Of a stretch of DNA of 55,216 bases, positions 45,830 through 54,186 are shown piece after piece (positions within the stretch are counted from its first letter, which is position 1; every line of letters begins with the position of its first letter). The position numbers and the translations under genes were made by a program. The notes below the pieces were generated by a model. That model searched no databases. It was not told the DNA's origin and was given only the letters and a program-made list of their open reading frames with translations. This DNA comes from a virus, in IMG/VR virus record IMGVR_UViG_3300038549_000019, positions 1-55,216 of that record. The stretch is one strand, 5' to 3'.

Positions 45830-46051
45830 CTACTCCTCATGTTTGAACACCTTCGCTTCCAGGTGCTTAACCCTAGTATCGATCGTTTCGACTTTTTGCT
45901 CAAGGACCGCCGAGCGAGTTTGCCCAGCATAGACCGCCGTGCGCATCTCTCTAACCTCATAAGCCGCCCAACCCAGCACAGCCCCCAACAACCCCTTGGC
46001 AATCCATTCCCAGGTCACCAATCCGCCGCGTTGCCTTTGCCCACCAACCAT
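45830..46051 (-). CDS. Small membrane protein with coiled coil (lysis region), copy 2
   Basis: 73 aa from ATG 46051; one change near the start (GGLVTWEW for GGSVTWEW). Membrane segment and coiled coil as in copy 1. Confidence 0.72.
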   Translation of the reverse strand: MVGGQRQRGGLVTWEWIAKGLLGAVLGWAAYEVREMRTAVYAGQTRSAVLEQKVETIDTRVKHLEAKVFKHEE

Positions 46052-46611
46052 TAACGCCTCCCTGCGCAAAAACCGAGGGCCAGTCCCCCGGCAACACCTT
46101 GCAATCGCCCCCTCCAAAGGGCACCGCGATTTGCTGCCTTTTGCGCCTCCAGCGCTAATTCTAGGCTGACAACCTGTCTCCTACGGGCGTCAGCCTCGTC
46201 CCTATATGCGTTACCCCTGATAGTCAGGGACTCAATGAGTTTGTCGCGGTCCTGAATGGCCAAGTCCTGCGCGGCAATTAACGCATCCTTAGCAACGTCC
46301 AGACTGGCCAGACCTCCAGAGGGTAGAGGCTCGGGACTCGGTAGGGTGACACCAGGTGTAGCGGGGCGTAGTTTGGCCACCACGGCGCGTAACCGTGCAA
46401 CCTCCAGGTCAGCCCGCCCCACAGCGGCTTTTGCCTCCTGCGCAACCGTCTCCTGTGCCAGTGCCCTGGACCGCTCCGCATCAGCCCTCCTAGCCTCGTT
46501 TTTTGCGGTTTGTTCGTGCTGGGTTGCGACTGCCTGCATTTTTTTGCCGTGATACGCAAATGCCCCTGCCACGATGGCAAGGGCAATTACCGCCACGATG
46601 GGCCATCTCAT
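46051..46611 (-). CDS. Rz-like inner-membrane spanin candidate, copy 2
   Basis: 186 aa. The open frame begins at this ATG, confirming the start chosen for copy 1. A few substitutions in the coiled coil (HGKKMQAV, QETVAQEA, LPSGGLAS, DRDKLIESLTIRGNAY). Confidence 0.7.
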   Translation of the reverse strand: MRWPIVAVIALAIVAGAFAYHGKKMQAVATQHEQTAKNEARRADAERSRALAQETVAQEAKAAVGRADLEVARLRAVVAKLRPATPGVTLPSPEPLPSGGLASLDVAKDALIAAQDLAIQDRDKLIESLTIRGNAYRDEADARRRQVVSLELALEAQKAANRGALWRGRLQGVAGGLALGFCAGRR

Positions 46612-47663
46612 GCTGTCACCTCGAATAGTGTTGGCTGATAGCCGCTGGCATGGGTCAGGCAGTGTGGGCTAAACCAAATCCGCTCTCTCCCTGCATTTGT
46701 TCGCCCTTTGCCGGTTCCCTGCGTGCCATACCCGCCTTGCGCTTTCCACGCAACCTTTACCCACCCGTGATCCTCCAGCGCATGATGCCCCTCACCCTCG
46801 TAGCCACACAACGCTATTCGCAGGTTGTTTTTTCCCCCATTTGCCACGCACCACTCTGCGACATCGCTTGCTACAGTAGTTGACTCCTGCCTATAAACCA
46901 TTTCCCGGTCATCAACGCCGTACGGTGGATCGAGAAAAACAGCTGTCAACCCCATTGATTCTGTTTGGCTACGGCCTAGGACCCTGGACCAGTCCCCACA
47001 GCATACCCGGACATCCCGCAGCCGTTTCGCCAATTCATTAAATACATCCAGAATGTGCCCATCCCTATCTGCGTCTTGCTTCTTATTTATACCTCGCCCA
47101 GAACCGCCTATGTGTGGTATTTTCCGGTTGATACCTTGCCCAGAATTGCCTATGTGCGGGAATTGGCGTGTTATACCCGCCTCTACACTCCCAATTTGTT
47201 TGGTTAGCGCTAATACACCCTCATCATCTGGGACGGCAACCCACGGCCCCTTGCCACTGGCAAAGCTGGATCCAATCCAGCAGCACATGCCGTAGACCCA
47301 ATACCCTGCCAGCCGAGCATCGTAGTAGTCAGGGTCAGCCATCATCCGGGATTGATGCCTTTGTAGTCTGGTAACAATCCAAATATGCCTAGCGTGTAAA
47401 TCAGCCTCGTTTACAGGGCACGATGCCCATCTAGCTACCTCGTCCGGGGCGTCCCGCGTCGATCGCCAGAAATTGGACACCAGTGCATCCAGATCGTTAA
47501 TCGTTTCTGTTTGCGGCGGATGGGGGCGGGCCAATAGTACAGCCCCGGACCCAAAAAAGGGCTCCACATAGTTTTGACAATCGCCTAGCCGATCCCAAAC
47601 CAGACTAGCGACCGGCGATTTCCCGCCGAACCATGGGAATGGTGCCTTGAGACCATCAGTCAT
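46608..47663 (-). CDS. DNA adenine methyltransferase with tandem repeat insert, copy 2
   Basis: 351 aa. Catalytic DPPYG and FPWFGGKS unchanged. The tandem repeat reads GITRQFPHIGNSGQ, GINRKIPHIGGSGR, GINKK, so several of its residues differ from copy 1, far more than elsewhere in the protein. The last difference between the two long repeats lies in this gene (47312). Confidence 0.87.
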   Translation of the reverse strand: MTDGLKAPFPWFGGKSPVASLVWDRLGDCQNYVEPFFGSGAVLLARPHPPQTETINDLDALVSNFWRSTRDAPDEVARWASCPVNEADLHARHIWIVTRLQRHQSRMMADPDYYDARLAGYWVYGMCCWIGSSFASGKGPWVAVPDDEGVLALTKQIGSVEAGITRQFPHIGNSGQGINRKIPHIGGSGRGINKKQDADRDGHILDVFNELAKRLRDVRVCCGDWSRVLGRSQTESMGLTAVFLDPPYGVDDREMVYRQESTTVASDVAEWCVANGGKNNLRIALCGYEGEGHHALEDHGWVKVAWKAQGGYGTQGTGKGRTNAGRERIWFSPHCLTHASGYQPTLFEVTA

Positions 47664-47913
47664 TCTTTGCCCCGCTGTCTGGCTTGCGGTAGGCAACCCC
47701 GGCCAACCCGGCAACAATACCACCAAGACCCAGCAGGGCGGATACTGCCCCAGTGCCAAGATCGCCATGCCGGTAGGCCCACCATGCGCAGGCGATTGCA
47801 AGCCCACCGAACCCAAGACACAATGCAACCGATGCTAAGGCGACTACGTGGCGCTTGGTTGAGAGCGTCCCCCCGGGCCCGCTCAACACCTCCTTGATCC
47901 ACTCCTTAATCAC
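47656..47913 (-). CDS. Holin-like two-segment membrane protein, copy 2
   Basis: Same sequence as 12346-12603; GTG start overlapping the micro-ORF stop is preferred, TTG at 47937 is the alternative. Confidence 0.75.
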   Translation of the reverse strand: MIKEWIKEVLSGPGGTLSTKRHVVALASVALCLGFGGLAIACAWWAYRHGDLGTGAVSALLGLGGIVAGLAGVAYRKPDSGAKND

Positions 47914-47987
47914 TGATGCACCGGCCAATATGGCCAATCGTACGGGTTATCATCGTATGGATCGCCGGGGTCATCTTTCCTACCCAT
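47910..47987 (-). CDS. 25-aa micro-ORF, copy 2
   Basis: Same as 12600-12677: ATG with AGAGG upstream, overlaps endolysin end and holin-like start. Confidence 0.5.
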   Translation of the reverse strand: MGRKDDPGDPYDDNPYDWPYWPVHQ

Positions 47988-48435
47988 GGTGGACCTCTTC
48001 GTAATGTGGTGTCCCTGTTTTGTCGTAGACCGCGATATAGGCCTTATGCCTAGGCTCCTTGCCGATCCGTGGTGCCTGAACGTGGATCCAGATTGTATCG
48101 CCTTTGATCTCAAGAATGAGCTTATCAAAGACGGGCCCACGATTGATAATTTCATTGAATGCACCCAGGCAGTCCATACCCTTGGGCACAAAATCACAGG
48201 CGCGGCCCTCAAGATGGGCGCTTTGTGGGTGCCCCCCCACCTTGCGGTTGACAGCCTTAGACCTGTAGGCAGAGTTGACCACTAGGGGGACACCCAGCAG
48301 CCCCCGGATTGGCTCAAGAATCGAGTCAGCAAGGATGACCAGATTAGTCCCGGCCTCCATATCTGGGTCATTGCCCAATCCAGTGCTGGTCTTGGTCAAC
48401 TCGTCCAGTGTGAAATGGGGTGATAGGTGCTGCAT
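47980..48435 (-). CDS. Endolysin, M15-type peptidase, copy 2
   Basis: Same as 12670-13125 (151 aa; SAHLEGRACDF and WIHV zinc motifs). Confidence 0.88.
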   Translation of the reverse strand: MQHLSPHFTLDELTKTSTGLGNDPDMEAGTNLVILADSILEPIRGLLGVPLVVNSAYRSKAVNRKVGGHPQSAHLEGRACDFVPKGMDCLGAFNEIINRGPVFDKLILEIKGDTIWIHVQAPRIGKEPRHKAYIAVYDKTGTPHYEEVHHG

Positions 48436-48466
48436 TGTGTCCTCACTCTCCAGGATATACTTAGAT

Positions 48467-48871
48467 TTAACATTCGCAAGTGTGGTCTATCCACACGATG
48501 CCGAGATTTTGTGCAGCCCACACTTCAACTTGTGTTACATACTGCTGAAACTCTGATACAGTCAGTGATGACGTGCTTTGTGCGGTTGTTCCGCCGCACG
48601 GGAGGTCTACAACGCCCAAAAATCGGCGCTTCAGGAACTCGTGCCAGATTTCGGCTGTGTATTGCCGTCCCTCGATCCAGGCATCCTCCTCTAGCTGATG
48701 CAGTAATCTCCAATAATATTTGTTTTGCGCCCTTGACCGTGTGGATTTCTCCGGCTTGATCTCGATTGCAAGTGGATTGCCTTCTAGCGCATATTTTTCC
48801 CATGCATCCTTGCAGTAGGATACCAACGCTTCCAGGTTCCGCTCGGATCGTAGGTAGTATGTCCTCATCAT
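48467..48871 (-). CDS. ninB: NinB-like recombination protein, copy 2
   Basis: Same as 13157-13561 (134 aa), overlapping the regulator stop by the ATGA junction. Confidence 0.87.
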   Translation of the reverse strand: MMRTYYLRSERNLEALVSYCKDAWEKYALEGNPLAIEIKPEKSTRSRAQNKYYWRLLHQLEEDAWIEGRQYTAEIWHEFLKRRFLGVVDLPCGGTTAQSTSSLTVSEFQQYVTQVEVWAAQNLGIVWIDHTCEC

Positions 48872-49071
48872 GGCTCTAGCCCGTTGTCCCGGAATAGCGC
48901 GATTAGGGCCCTAGCCTCGTCCCAGGTAACGTATCCTGTCCCCCGGCAAACCCGCTTGGCACTGCGCTCCGGGATGCCGAGTCGGGCCATCTCTCGATAC
49001 AGATTGCCAGCCCCGCGCAAAACACACGCCAAAGCCAGCCACGGCTCAGGCAGATTAGTTGGTCTCCCCAT
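48868..49071 (-). CDS. Small HTH-like regulator, copy 2
   Basis: Same as 13558-13761 (67 aa, MGRPTNLPEPW...), paralogous to the cassette 5 regulator. Confidence 0.75.
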   Translation of the reverse strand: MGRPTNLPEPWLALACVLRGAGNLYREMARLGIPERSAKRVCRGTGYVTWDEARALIALFRDNGLEP

Positions 49072-49087
49072 GTCCCCTCCTGTCATC

Positions 49088-49115
49088 ATTATAGGCCACT
49101 GTCTACCCAATGCAA
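49088..49115 (-). promoter_or_regulatory. Promoter of the ninB-lysis-late unit, copy 2
   Basis: Same as 13778-13805: TTGCAT, 16-bp spacer, TATAAT. Confidence 0.7.
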
Positions 49116-49211
49116 CCCCATCCGTAGTTTTTTGGGTGGGTCTATTGCTGATTGCGAACCGCTAGTATTGTTTTCATTGGCGTTGTGGCTGGTCTTAGTA
49201 CGTGTTCCCCA

Positions 49212-49263
49212 GAATTGGGCGTACCGTCATCCCATGGACGGTACGTCCAATTCAAAGTTAGGC
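49212..49263 (+). repeat. Left array boundary hairpin plus R' core, copy 2
   Basis: Same as 13902-13953. Confidence 0.5.
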
Positions 49264-49265
49264 GC

Positions 49266-49439
49266 TCAACGCAGCACGCACCAAAGCGCCCACCCAAGGC
49301 CGAAGCCAATTCCCACTCGAAGCAGTTCCTTCCTTGCGAGGTTCTTTCCATCCTGAAACCCCCGCACGTAGGCCTGTTCCTCTGGTGTTTTGGCCAGATG
49401 GGCCTGTAAGCCGTCAAGCAGTCGTTCAAAATCAGGCAT
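49266..49439 (-). CDS. Cassette 1 gene b (57 aa), copy 2
   Basis: Same as 13956-14129: MPDFERLLDGLQ..., C-terminal hydrophobic segment. Confidence 0.65.
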   Translation of the reverse strand: MPDFERLLDGLQAHLAKTPEEQAYVRGFQDGKNLARKELLRVGIGFGLGWALWCVLR

Positions 49440-49599
49440 TCGCCACCTTCTTTCTCGTCACCTCAAAGATTTCGGTTACCCCGTCCTGGGCGTAGACCGC
49501 TGCGTAATGCCGCGCCTCGCGCAGGGCGTCTTCCCTGGGGCCAACGGCGCTGGCAACTGGTTCCCCGTCACACCTCACTTCAAATTCAACTTCTTCCAT
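49432..49599 (-). CDS. Cassette 1 gene a (55 aa), copy 2
   Basis: Same as 14122-14289: MEEVEFEVRCDG..., AGGAG ribosome site. Confidence 0.7.
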   Translation of the reverse strand: MEEVEFEVRCDGEPVASAVGPREDALREARHYAAVYAQDGVTEIFEVTRKKVANA

Positions 49600-49629
49600 G
49601 GTTTCTCCTGTGGTTCCAACCAACAACGC

Positions 49630-49713
49630 GCCTAACCCTCACATCAACAACGCTCACTTCGTTCGCTCGGACCCAGCCCTTGCGGGCTGGTCCGGTTATG
49701 TCGGGCGTTAGGC
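49630..49713 (+). repeat. attC-1, copy 2
   Basis: Same as 14320-14403. Confidence 0.88.
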
Positions 49714-50001
49714 AGCTAGACGTGCCTGCACGCAGAACCTGAAAGATGTCGCTCGCCACAGCCGTCGATACCACCCTGGCCACTGCGCTACAGCAGTCCC
49801 TAGGGCTGGCAGAAAGCTCCCGTAAAAACCCATGCGGGCTGGTCCACTGTATTCGGATGGTGCCCAAATACCCCAAGAAGGGCCTTGCCAATTCCCGCCA
49901 AGGTGGCCTAGATGGATGGCCGTGTAGCCCACTTGGATGCGGAGCAGAGTCCCTTTGTTTTGGCCCGAATGGGTGTTCCTGTAGATGGTGCAGATTTTCA
50001 C
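49708..50001 (-). CDS. Cassette 2 gene (97 aa), copy 2
   Basis: Same as 14398-14691; GTG start, stop TAA inside the attC-1 R' core. Confidence 0.55.
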   Translation of the reverse strand: MKICTIYRNTHSGQNKGTLLRIQVGYTAIHLGHLGGNWQGPSWGIWAPSEYSGPARMGFYGSFLPALGTAVAQWPGWYRRLWRATSFRFCVQARLAA

Positions 50002-50030
50002 GCTTTTTCTCCTTTCGTTTCGTTTACGCG

Positions 50031-50110
50031 GCCTAACCGGTCATTCAACACCGGCCTTCGGCCTCGGACCCACGGCTCTGCCGTGGGCCGGTTAATTCGG
50101 TTCGTTAGAC
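50031..50110 (+). repeat. attC-2, copy 2
   Basis: Same as 14721-14800. Confidence 0.9.
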
Positions 50111-50713
50111 CGCCTCGGCCCATGCTTGGGCAGAACGGGCGATCCCCAGCAGCAGATCCCGAAACTCGGGCGGCGTCCGCTGCCTGTGTTTACTGCACAT
50201 GTTCGCAATCACCCCGCAACGTCGGGCGCTTTCGTACCCGCGTTCCGCTAGGCGTTTCTCTGGCAACCGCTGTTCTGCTGGTCCCCAGATCAGTTCCGGG
50301 GGCTTCGGACCCACCGCCAACAGCCAGGTCTTTTTCCGGGCCTTGTGCCCGTAGTGCCCCTGCTCGACTTCGCAGGTCCATTCGGCGTAGCCGATCCGCA
50401 GCCATCCGGCCTTGGGCGGCTTGGGAATCCCGAAGGCATCCCAGGCTTTCGAGTGCGCGGGGTGCTCCAGCACTCCCCCGAACTGGCGCAGGCTGGCCAG
50501 CGCGGCGGCAAAGCATCCGTCATCATCGCCCGTCTGGTGGACCTTCTTCGTCATGCTGCCTTCCGAGAAACGCCCCCACCTCTGGCAGGGCGGGTGCGCC
50601 ACAACGGGGTGCGGACCCTCGTAGCGCCTGGCGTCCCGCCCGATGTCCCACGGGTCCACCTCGGGCAACCCGTAGTAGCAGCCATTTTTCTCGACATACA
50701 GCGCCGCGATCAC
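50105..50713 (-). CDS. Cassette 3 PPCQ-motif, cytosine methyltransferase-like protein, copy 2
   Basis: Same as 14795-15403 (202 aa, VAHPPCQRWG). Confidence 0.85.
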   Translation of the reverse strand: MIAALYVEKNGCYYGLPEVDPWDIGRDARRYEGPHPVVAHPPCQRWGRFSEGSMTKKVHQTGDDDGCFAAALASLRQFGGVLEHPAHSKAWDAFGIPKPPKAGWLRIGYAEWTCEVEQGHYGHKARKKTWLLAVGPKPPELIWGPAEQRLPEKRLAERGYESARRCGVIANMCSKHRQRTPPEFRDLLLGIARSAQAWAEAV

Positions 50714-50735
50714 TTTTCCTCCTCTCCGGTCGTCG

Positions 50736-50817
50736 GTCTAACCATTCCATCAACAACGCCCCTTCGGGGCTCGGACCCAGCCCTTGCGGGCTGGTCCGGT
50801 TATGTCGGTCGTTAGGC
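50736..50817 (+). repeat. attC-3, copy 2
   Basis: Same as 15426-15507. Confidence 0.9.
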
Positions 50818-51009
50818 GACACCATTCTGTTTCAGCCATCGATACAGTTCGCCCTTGATGTGGTCCGTCAGCTTCGTCCCAAAAGGACAGGTCTTTGCCC
50901 ACTCATTCACCAAGCCTCCGCTGTGGCAAATGAACTCTTCCAGCTTGTTGATTCTGGCTTGTAGATGCGCCTCTCTTACTGTGCATACCTCGTGATTGCG
51001 GTCCTTCAT
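50812..51009 (-). CDS. Cassette 4 gene (65 aa), copy 2
   Basis: Same as 15502-15699. Confidence 0.7.
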   Translation of the reverse strand: MKDRNHEVCTVREAHLQARINKLEEFICHSGGLVNEWAKTCPFGTKLTDHIKGELYRWLKQNGVA

Positions 51010-51057
51010 GATTCGATTCCTCCACACTTTTTATTCTGTGTATGATTCGCGCCAGTC

Positions 51058-51116
51058 GCCTAACCGGGCGCTCAACCGGACCCCTGGCGGGGCCGGTTAG
51101 CTCGGAAGCGTTAGGT
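51058..51116 (+). repeat. attC-4, copy 2
   Basis: Same as 15748-15806. Confidence 0.93.
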
Positions 51117-51317
51117 GGCTTCGGGCGGCTCCACGCCAGCCTCCCGGAATACCTGCTCAATCAGGCGCCTGGCCGGGCCTCTGGGCTGGCGCGTCCCGTG
51201 AGCCCACTGGTGGACGGTGCGGGGGGTAGTCCCCAGAGCCTCAGCTACCTGGGCCACACCCCCCAGGATCTCCGCCAGGCGGTCCCAGGGGGCGGGGAGT
51301 GTTGTGGGGCGCGGCAT
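51111..51317 (-). CDS. Cassette 5 gene b, HTH regulator, copy 2
   Basis: Same as 15801-16007 (68 aa). Confidence 0.8.
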   Translation of the reverse strand: MPRPTTLPAPWDRLAEILGGVAQVAEALGTTPRTVHQWAHGTRQPRGPARRLIEQVFREAGVEPPEAT

Positions 51318-51589
51318 CAAATCCCCAGCAAAATGCGAGCGGCTCCGAGAGCCTTTTCCTCAGAATCGCCGGGGACAAAACCATCCTCGGCGGAGGGGCA
51401 GCACTCGCGCAGGGCGATCACGAAGTTTTCCGCTGCTTCTGTGTAGGCCCCGAAATCGTCAAGGCTGGAGATAGCTTCGAGGGCCTTCTTGATCTTCCAC
51501 TCGAAAACTCGGGTGTCGTCGAATTTCCCAGACAAAACGACGATTCGTGCTCGGATCGCGTTCAGGATTTCAATCTTGACATGGCTCAT
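51317..51589 (-). CDS. Cassette 5 gene a (90 aa), copy 2
   Basis: Same as 16007-16279, with the shared 40-bp leader. Confidence 0.75.
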   Translation of the reverse strand: MSHVKIEILNAIRARIVVLSGKFDDTRVFEWKIKKALEAISSLDDFGAYTEAAENFVIALRECCPSAEDGFVPGDSEEKALGAARILLGI

Positions 51590-51628
51590 CTCGGCTCCTT
51601 GTGTCCTGGGCTCCTTGCCCGACAACAC

Positions 51629-51657
51629 AATATCGGCTCAATGTTCCGAATGCGCAA
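51629..51657 (-). promoter_or_regulatory. Promoter inside cassette 5, copy 2
   Basis: Same as 16319-16347 (TTGCGC, 17 bp, GATATT). Confidence 0.68.
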
Positions 51658-51687
51658 GGGGGGGCAAAAGATTTTTTTAGGCCCGCC

Positions 51688-51746
51688 ACCTAACCACTCG
51701 CTTAACCGGACCCCTGTCGGGGCCGGTTAGCTCGGAACCGTTAGGC
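51688..51746 (+). repeat. attC-5, copy 2
   Basis: Same as 16378-16436. Confidence 0.92.
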
Positions 51747-51992
51747 CTCTGGCTCTTGGTCCCATCCCGAGTCCTCGCGCATCCTCTTCCCGCACCATCG
51801 GCAACAGGTCCAGTGGTGCCCCAGCCCATTCCCCTCCCACAGGCCGTTATCCTCGTGGGGACACTGCTCGATCAGTGCCTTTTCGGCAGGGCGGTAGATC
51901 GTGTCGTCGTACTCCCGCATTCTGCGGCTCGCCTCGCGGGTGCGCTCCCACAGCAAATTCTTCAGCGCGGCTTTTATCTCGGGTCCGTTCAT
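51741..51992 (-). CDS. Cassette 6 zinc-binding protein (83 aa), copy 2
   Basis: Same as 16431-16682. Confidence 0.75.
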   Translation of the reverse strand: MNGPEIKAALKNLLWERTREASRRMREYDDTIYRPAEKALIEQCPHEDNGLWEGNGLGHHWTCCRWCGKRMREDSGWDQEPEA

Positions 51993-52024
51993 CTTTCCTC
52001 CTATGCCCGCCCCGTCTCTCATCG

Positions 52025-52083
52025 GCCTAACCCGTCGCTCAACCGGACCCCTGGCGGGGCCGGTTAGCTCGGGAGCGTTAGGC
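52025..52083 (+). repeat. attC-6, copy 2
   Basis: Same as 16715-16773. Confidence 0.94.
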
Positions 52084-52084
52084 G

Positions 52085-52423
52085 CTACTTGAACAGTGCT
52101 TCAAAGATTTTGCCGCGAGAGTAGCTGGATTCCAGGCGCTTCTTCACTTCGTCCGTCATGCCCCTAGCGAGTTCTTCTGTGATCTGGTTTGCGGTGATGA
52201 TGGCAAGTGAAACAAGCCCTTCTTTGGATTCGACAAGTTGAGCTTTAATCACCGGCACAATTTCAGTAGCCATGAACGCGGTAACTTCATCCTGGATTAG
52301 CTTTGAAACAATAGGGCTCATCTCCCAGTGGGCTTGTCGCGTAGCTTCGGCGGTCAATCCAGCAATAATGGAAGGTTTAGCCTCGTCCAAAATTGAAGCA
52401 ATTTGTTCTTGCGAAAGCTGCAT
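52085..52423 (-). CDS. Cassette 7 helical protein (112 aa), copy 2
   Basis: Same as 16775-17113. Confidence 0.75.
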   Translation of the reverse strand: MQLSQEQIASILDEAKPSIIAGLTAEATRQAHWEMSPIVSKLIQDEVTAFMATEIVPVIKAQLVESKEGLVSLAIITANQITEELARGMTDEVKKRLESSYSRGKIFEALFK

Positions 52424-52437
52424 TGCGTTTCTCCCGC

Positions 52438-52537
52438 GCCTAACTCGGCGCTCAACCGGACCCAACCGCCACGGGCATCCGGCTTTATTCGTGTTTGGAC
52501 CAATGGCGGTTGGTCCGGTTAGCTTGGGCCGTTAGGC
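52438..52537 (+). repeat. attC-7, copy 2
   Basis: Same as 17128-17227. Confidence 0.93.
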
Positions 52538-52538
52538 C

Positions 52539-52802
52539 TCAACGCCAGTTAACATGCATGCCTTCGGTTTCTCTGTGGTCCCACCGGTGCCCACACATCT
52601 CACACACCTTTTCAGACAGAGCAATATACCAAAATGCATCACCTTTGGTCACTAGTCGGTGCTGTGGTCGCAATAAAATGTAAGTGTTGAAACTCTCGCA
52701 ATCTGGACAACGCAATGTGTTTAACAAACCGCCTAACCCATCGTTCAACCCGGACGTTACCTCCATGGACTGCTGTTCTCCTTCGTTATTCGTGATTTCC
52801 AT
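52539..52802 (-). CDS. Cassette 8 zinc-ribbon protein (87 aa), copy 2
   Basis: Same as 17229-17492; its 5' end lies inside attC-8. Confidence 0.78.
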   Translation of the reverse strand: MEITNNEGEQQSMEVTSGLNDGLGGLLNTLRCPDCESFNTYILLRPQHRLVTKGDAFWYIALSEKVCEMCGHRWDHRETEGMHVNWR

Positions 52803-52855
52803 ACTCCCTCCAAAGTTTCGGCGTCGGTAACGCCGGTTAAGTCCAGTCGCTAGGC
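52731..52855 (+). repeat. attC-8 (atypical), copy 2
   Basis: Same as 17421-17545; R' is GCTAGGC. Confidence 0.7.
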
Positions 52856-53146
52856 GCGATTCAAAGCGTTGCGCGCTATTTCGTGGGCATTTACGATATC
52901 CTTCGAATATTGCACGGCCACCAATTCTTCCCGGTATCGTTCAGACCTGTCCTGCGTATCGTTCAACTGTTCGATAATTTCTAATAGTTGATCTTCTACT
53001 TGCCGTCCCCTTGTCGCCTCTATTCGGCTGAGCAGCCATTCCACTCTCTCGTCTAGCCCGGCGCGCTTCCACTCCGTGTCATCAAATAGGCCGTCATGCA
53101 GCATCCACTTGATTCGGTTGAGTTGGTCCTCTGTGTTGCCGTCCAT
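52850..53146 (-). CDS. 98-aa coiled-coil protein upstream of the array, copy 2
   Basis: Same as 17540-17836; stop TAG inside attC-8 R'. Confidence 0.75.
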   Translation of the reverse strand: MDGNTEDQLNRIKWMLHDGLFDDTEWKRAGLDERVEWLLSRIEATRGRQVEDQLLEIIEQLNDTQDRSERYREELVAVQYSKDIVNAHEIARNALNRA

Positions 53147-53164
53147 CTCTCTCACCTCGATACC

Positions 53165-53193
53165 AGTATGGGCCCTGGGTGGCCCGTGCGCAA
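53165..53193 (-). promoter_or_regulatory. Promoter reading into the cassette array, copy 2
   Basis: Same as 17855-17883 (TTGCGC, 17 bp, CATACT). Confidence 0.68.
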
Positions 53194-53222
53194 GGGGGGG
53201 GACGTGCAAACTTTTTTTGTTA

Positions 53223-53759
53223 TTAAGTGTTGTTACCACTGCCATAGTTGTCATCCCACCCGCCCGAATATGTTTCTTTATCCTGGGCGCACTCGATGCA
53301 TTTATTTTTGATTTCGCGCTGCAATCTATTATTAAGACCAACTTCGTACGATAGAGCGCTCATGAGCCCCTCGTTTTGTTTTTCTAGCCAGTCAATATGC
53401 CCATTGGCTATTTCCAGCTCTTTTTTTAATTTGTTTACAATATTTTGCTGCATACAGCCTCCAATCAGTGTTTGCACCTGTAACCATAGCTCCGCCTCTG
53501 TCCCGTGCGCCGCCTCCCAAGTTTTCGGCCCAGCGTGATAGGCGACTCCCCATCCCCCTTGCCGGTGGTGGGCCGGGCACAGCGGGATCGAGTGGAGGTG
53601 GCAGGACCGTTTGCCCGCTCCAATATGCCGCCCTGTCTCAGGGTGGCGTTTGAGGTGGTGCACCTCCGCAGGCGTCCCAGGATACCCATTATTCAGGCAA
53701 ACTATGCACCCAAGCGATACAATAGCGTCAAGGTATTCTTTCTCCTCATTTGTAGCCAC
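53223..53759 (-). CDS. Ref-like HNH nuclease with coiled-coil extension, copy 2
   Basis: Same as 17913-18449 (178 aa). Confidence 0.82.
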   Translation of the reverse strand: MATNEEKEYLDAIVSLGCIVCLNNGYPGTPAEVHHLKRHPETGRHIGAGKRSCHLHSIPLCPAHHRQGGWGVAYHAGPKTWEAAHGTEAELWLQVQTLIGGCMQQNIVNKLKKELEIANGHIDWLEKQNEGLMSALSYEVGLNNRLQREIKNKCIECAQDKETYSGGWDDNYGSGNNT

Positions 53760-54186
53760 TGTCTCGCCTCGCCTTCATTCGTGCCTTTGCGCGTCTGTTT
53801 GCTGCGATACATTTTTTGCATCGTCTATATCCAGGCTCTGGATCATGCGCTCCACAAGTGCTACATTTGCCCTCCTGTCGCCTGCGTTCTCGGTATTTTT
53901 TTGTTGCCTCGTCGTGGTACTCCTGGCAGTACCCACATTTTTGCCGCCCTGGCATGGCCTCCGCTTTACCGCATGATATACAAATTCCCAGCGCTGCCAA
54001 GGCCTTCCTGCGCACTAATACACGGGGCGGGGTCCCCTTCCTGTTGTCTCGGCACTTTTGGCACGATCCGAGCCCTCCGTCCGCAGGCGCACCACAATAA
54101 TAGCAAAGGCCAGCCGCTCGTCTTTCCCAATAAATTGTCTTTTTTTGCTTCCTGTTTTTCCGTTGCTCCAGGATTTCCGCCCTCAC
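53746..54186 (-). CDS. Triple zinc-ribbon basic protein, copy 2
   Basis: Same as 18436-18876 (146 aa). Confidence 0.78.
   Translation of the reverse strand: MRAEILEQRKNRKQKKTIYWERRAAGLCYYCGAPADGGLGSCQKCRDNRKGTPPRVLVRRKALAALGICISCGKAEAMPGRQKCGYCQEYHDEATKKYRERRRQEGKCSTCGAHDPEPGYRRCKKCIAANRRAKARMKARRDSGYK

Larger units (their letters stand above)
35305..47312. repeat. Long direct repeat, divergent part, copy 2 (pairs with 1-12002)
   Basis: Second occurrence of the virion-to-methyltransferase segment. It begins at 35305 within the 34519-35907 gene, where base 1 of the window aligns. Substitutions are mostly at third codon positions. Small indels: two extra codons in terL (total 6 bp). The hairpin at 39665-39688 is inverted. 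Confidence 0.95.
49257..52855 (+). mobile_element. Integron-type gene-cassette array without integrase, copy 2
   Basis: Second copy of the eight-cassette array, identical to 13947-17545. The identity of the array in both genome variants means no cassette gain or loss separates them. Confidence 0.9.
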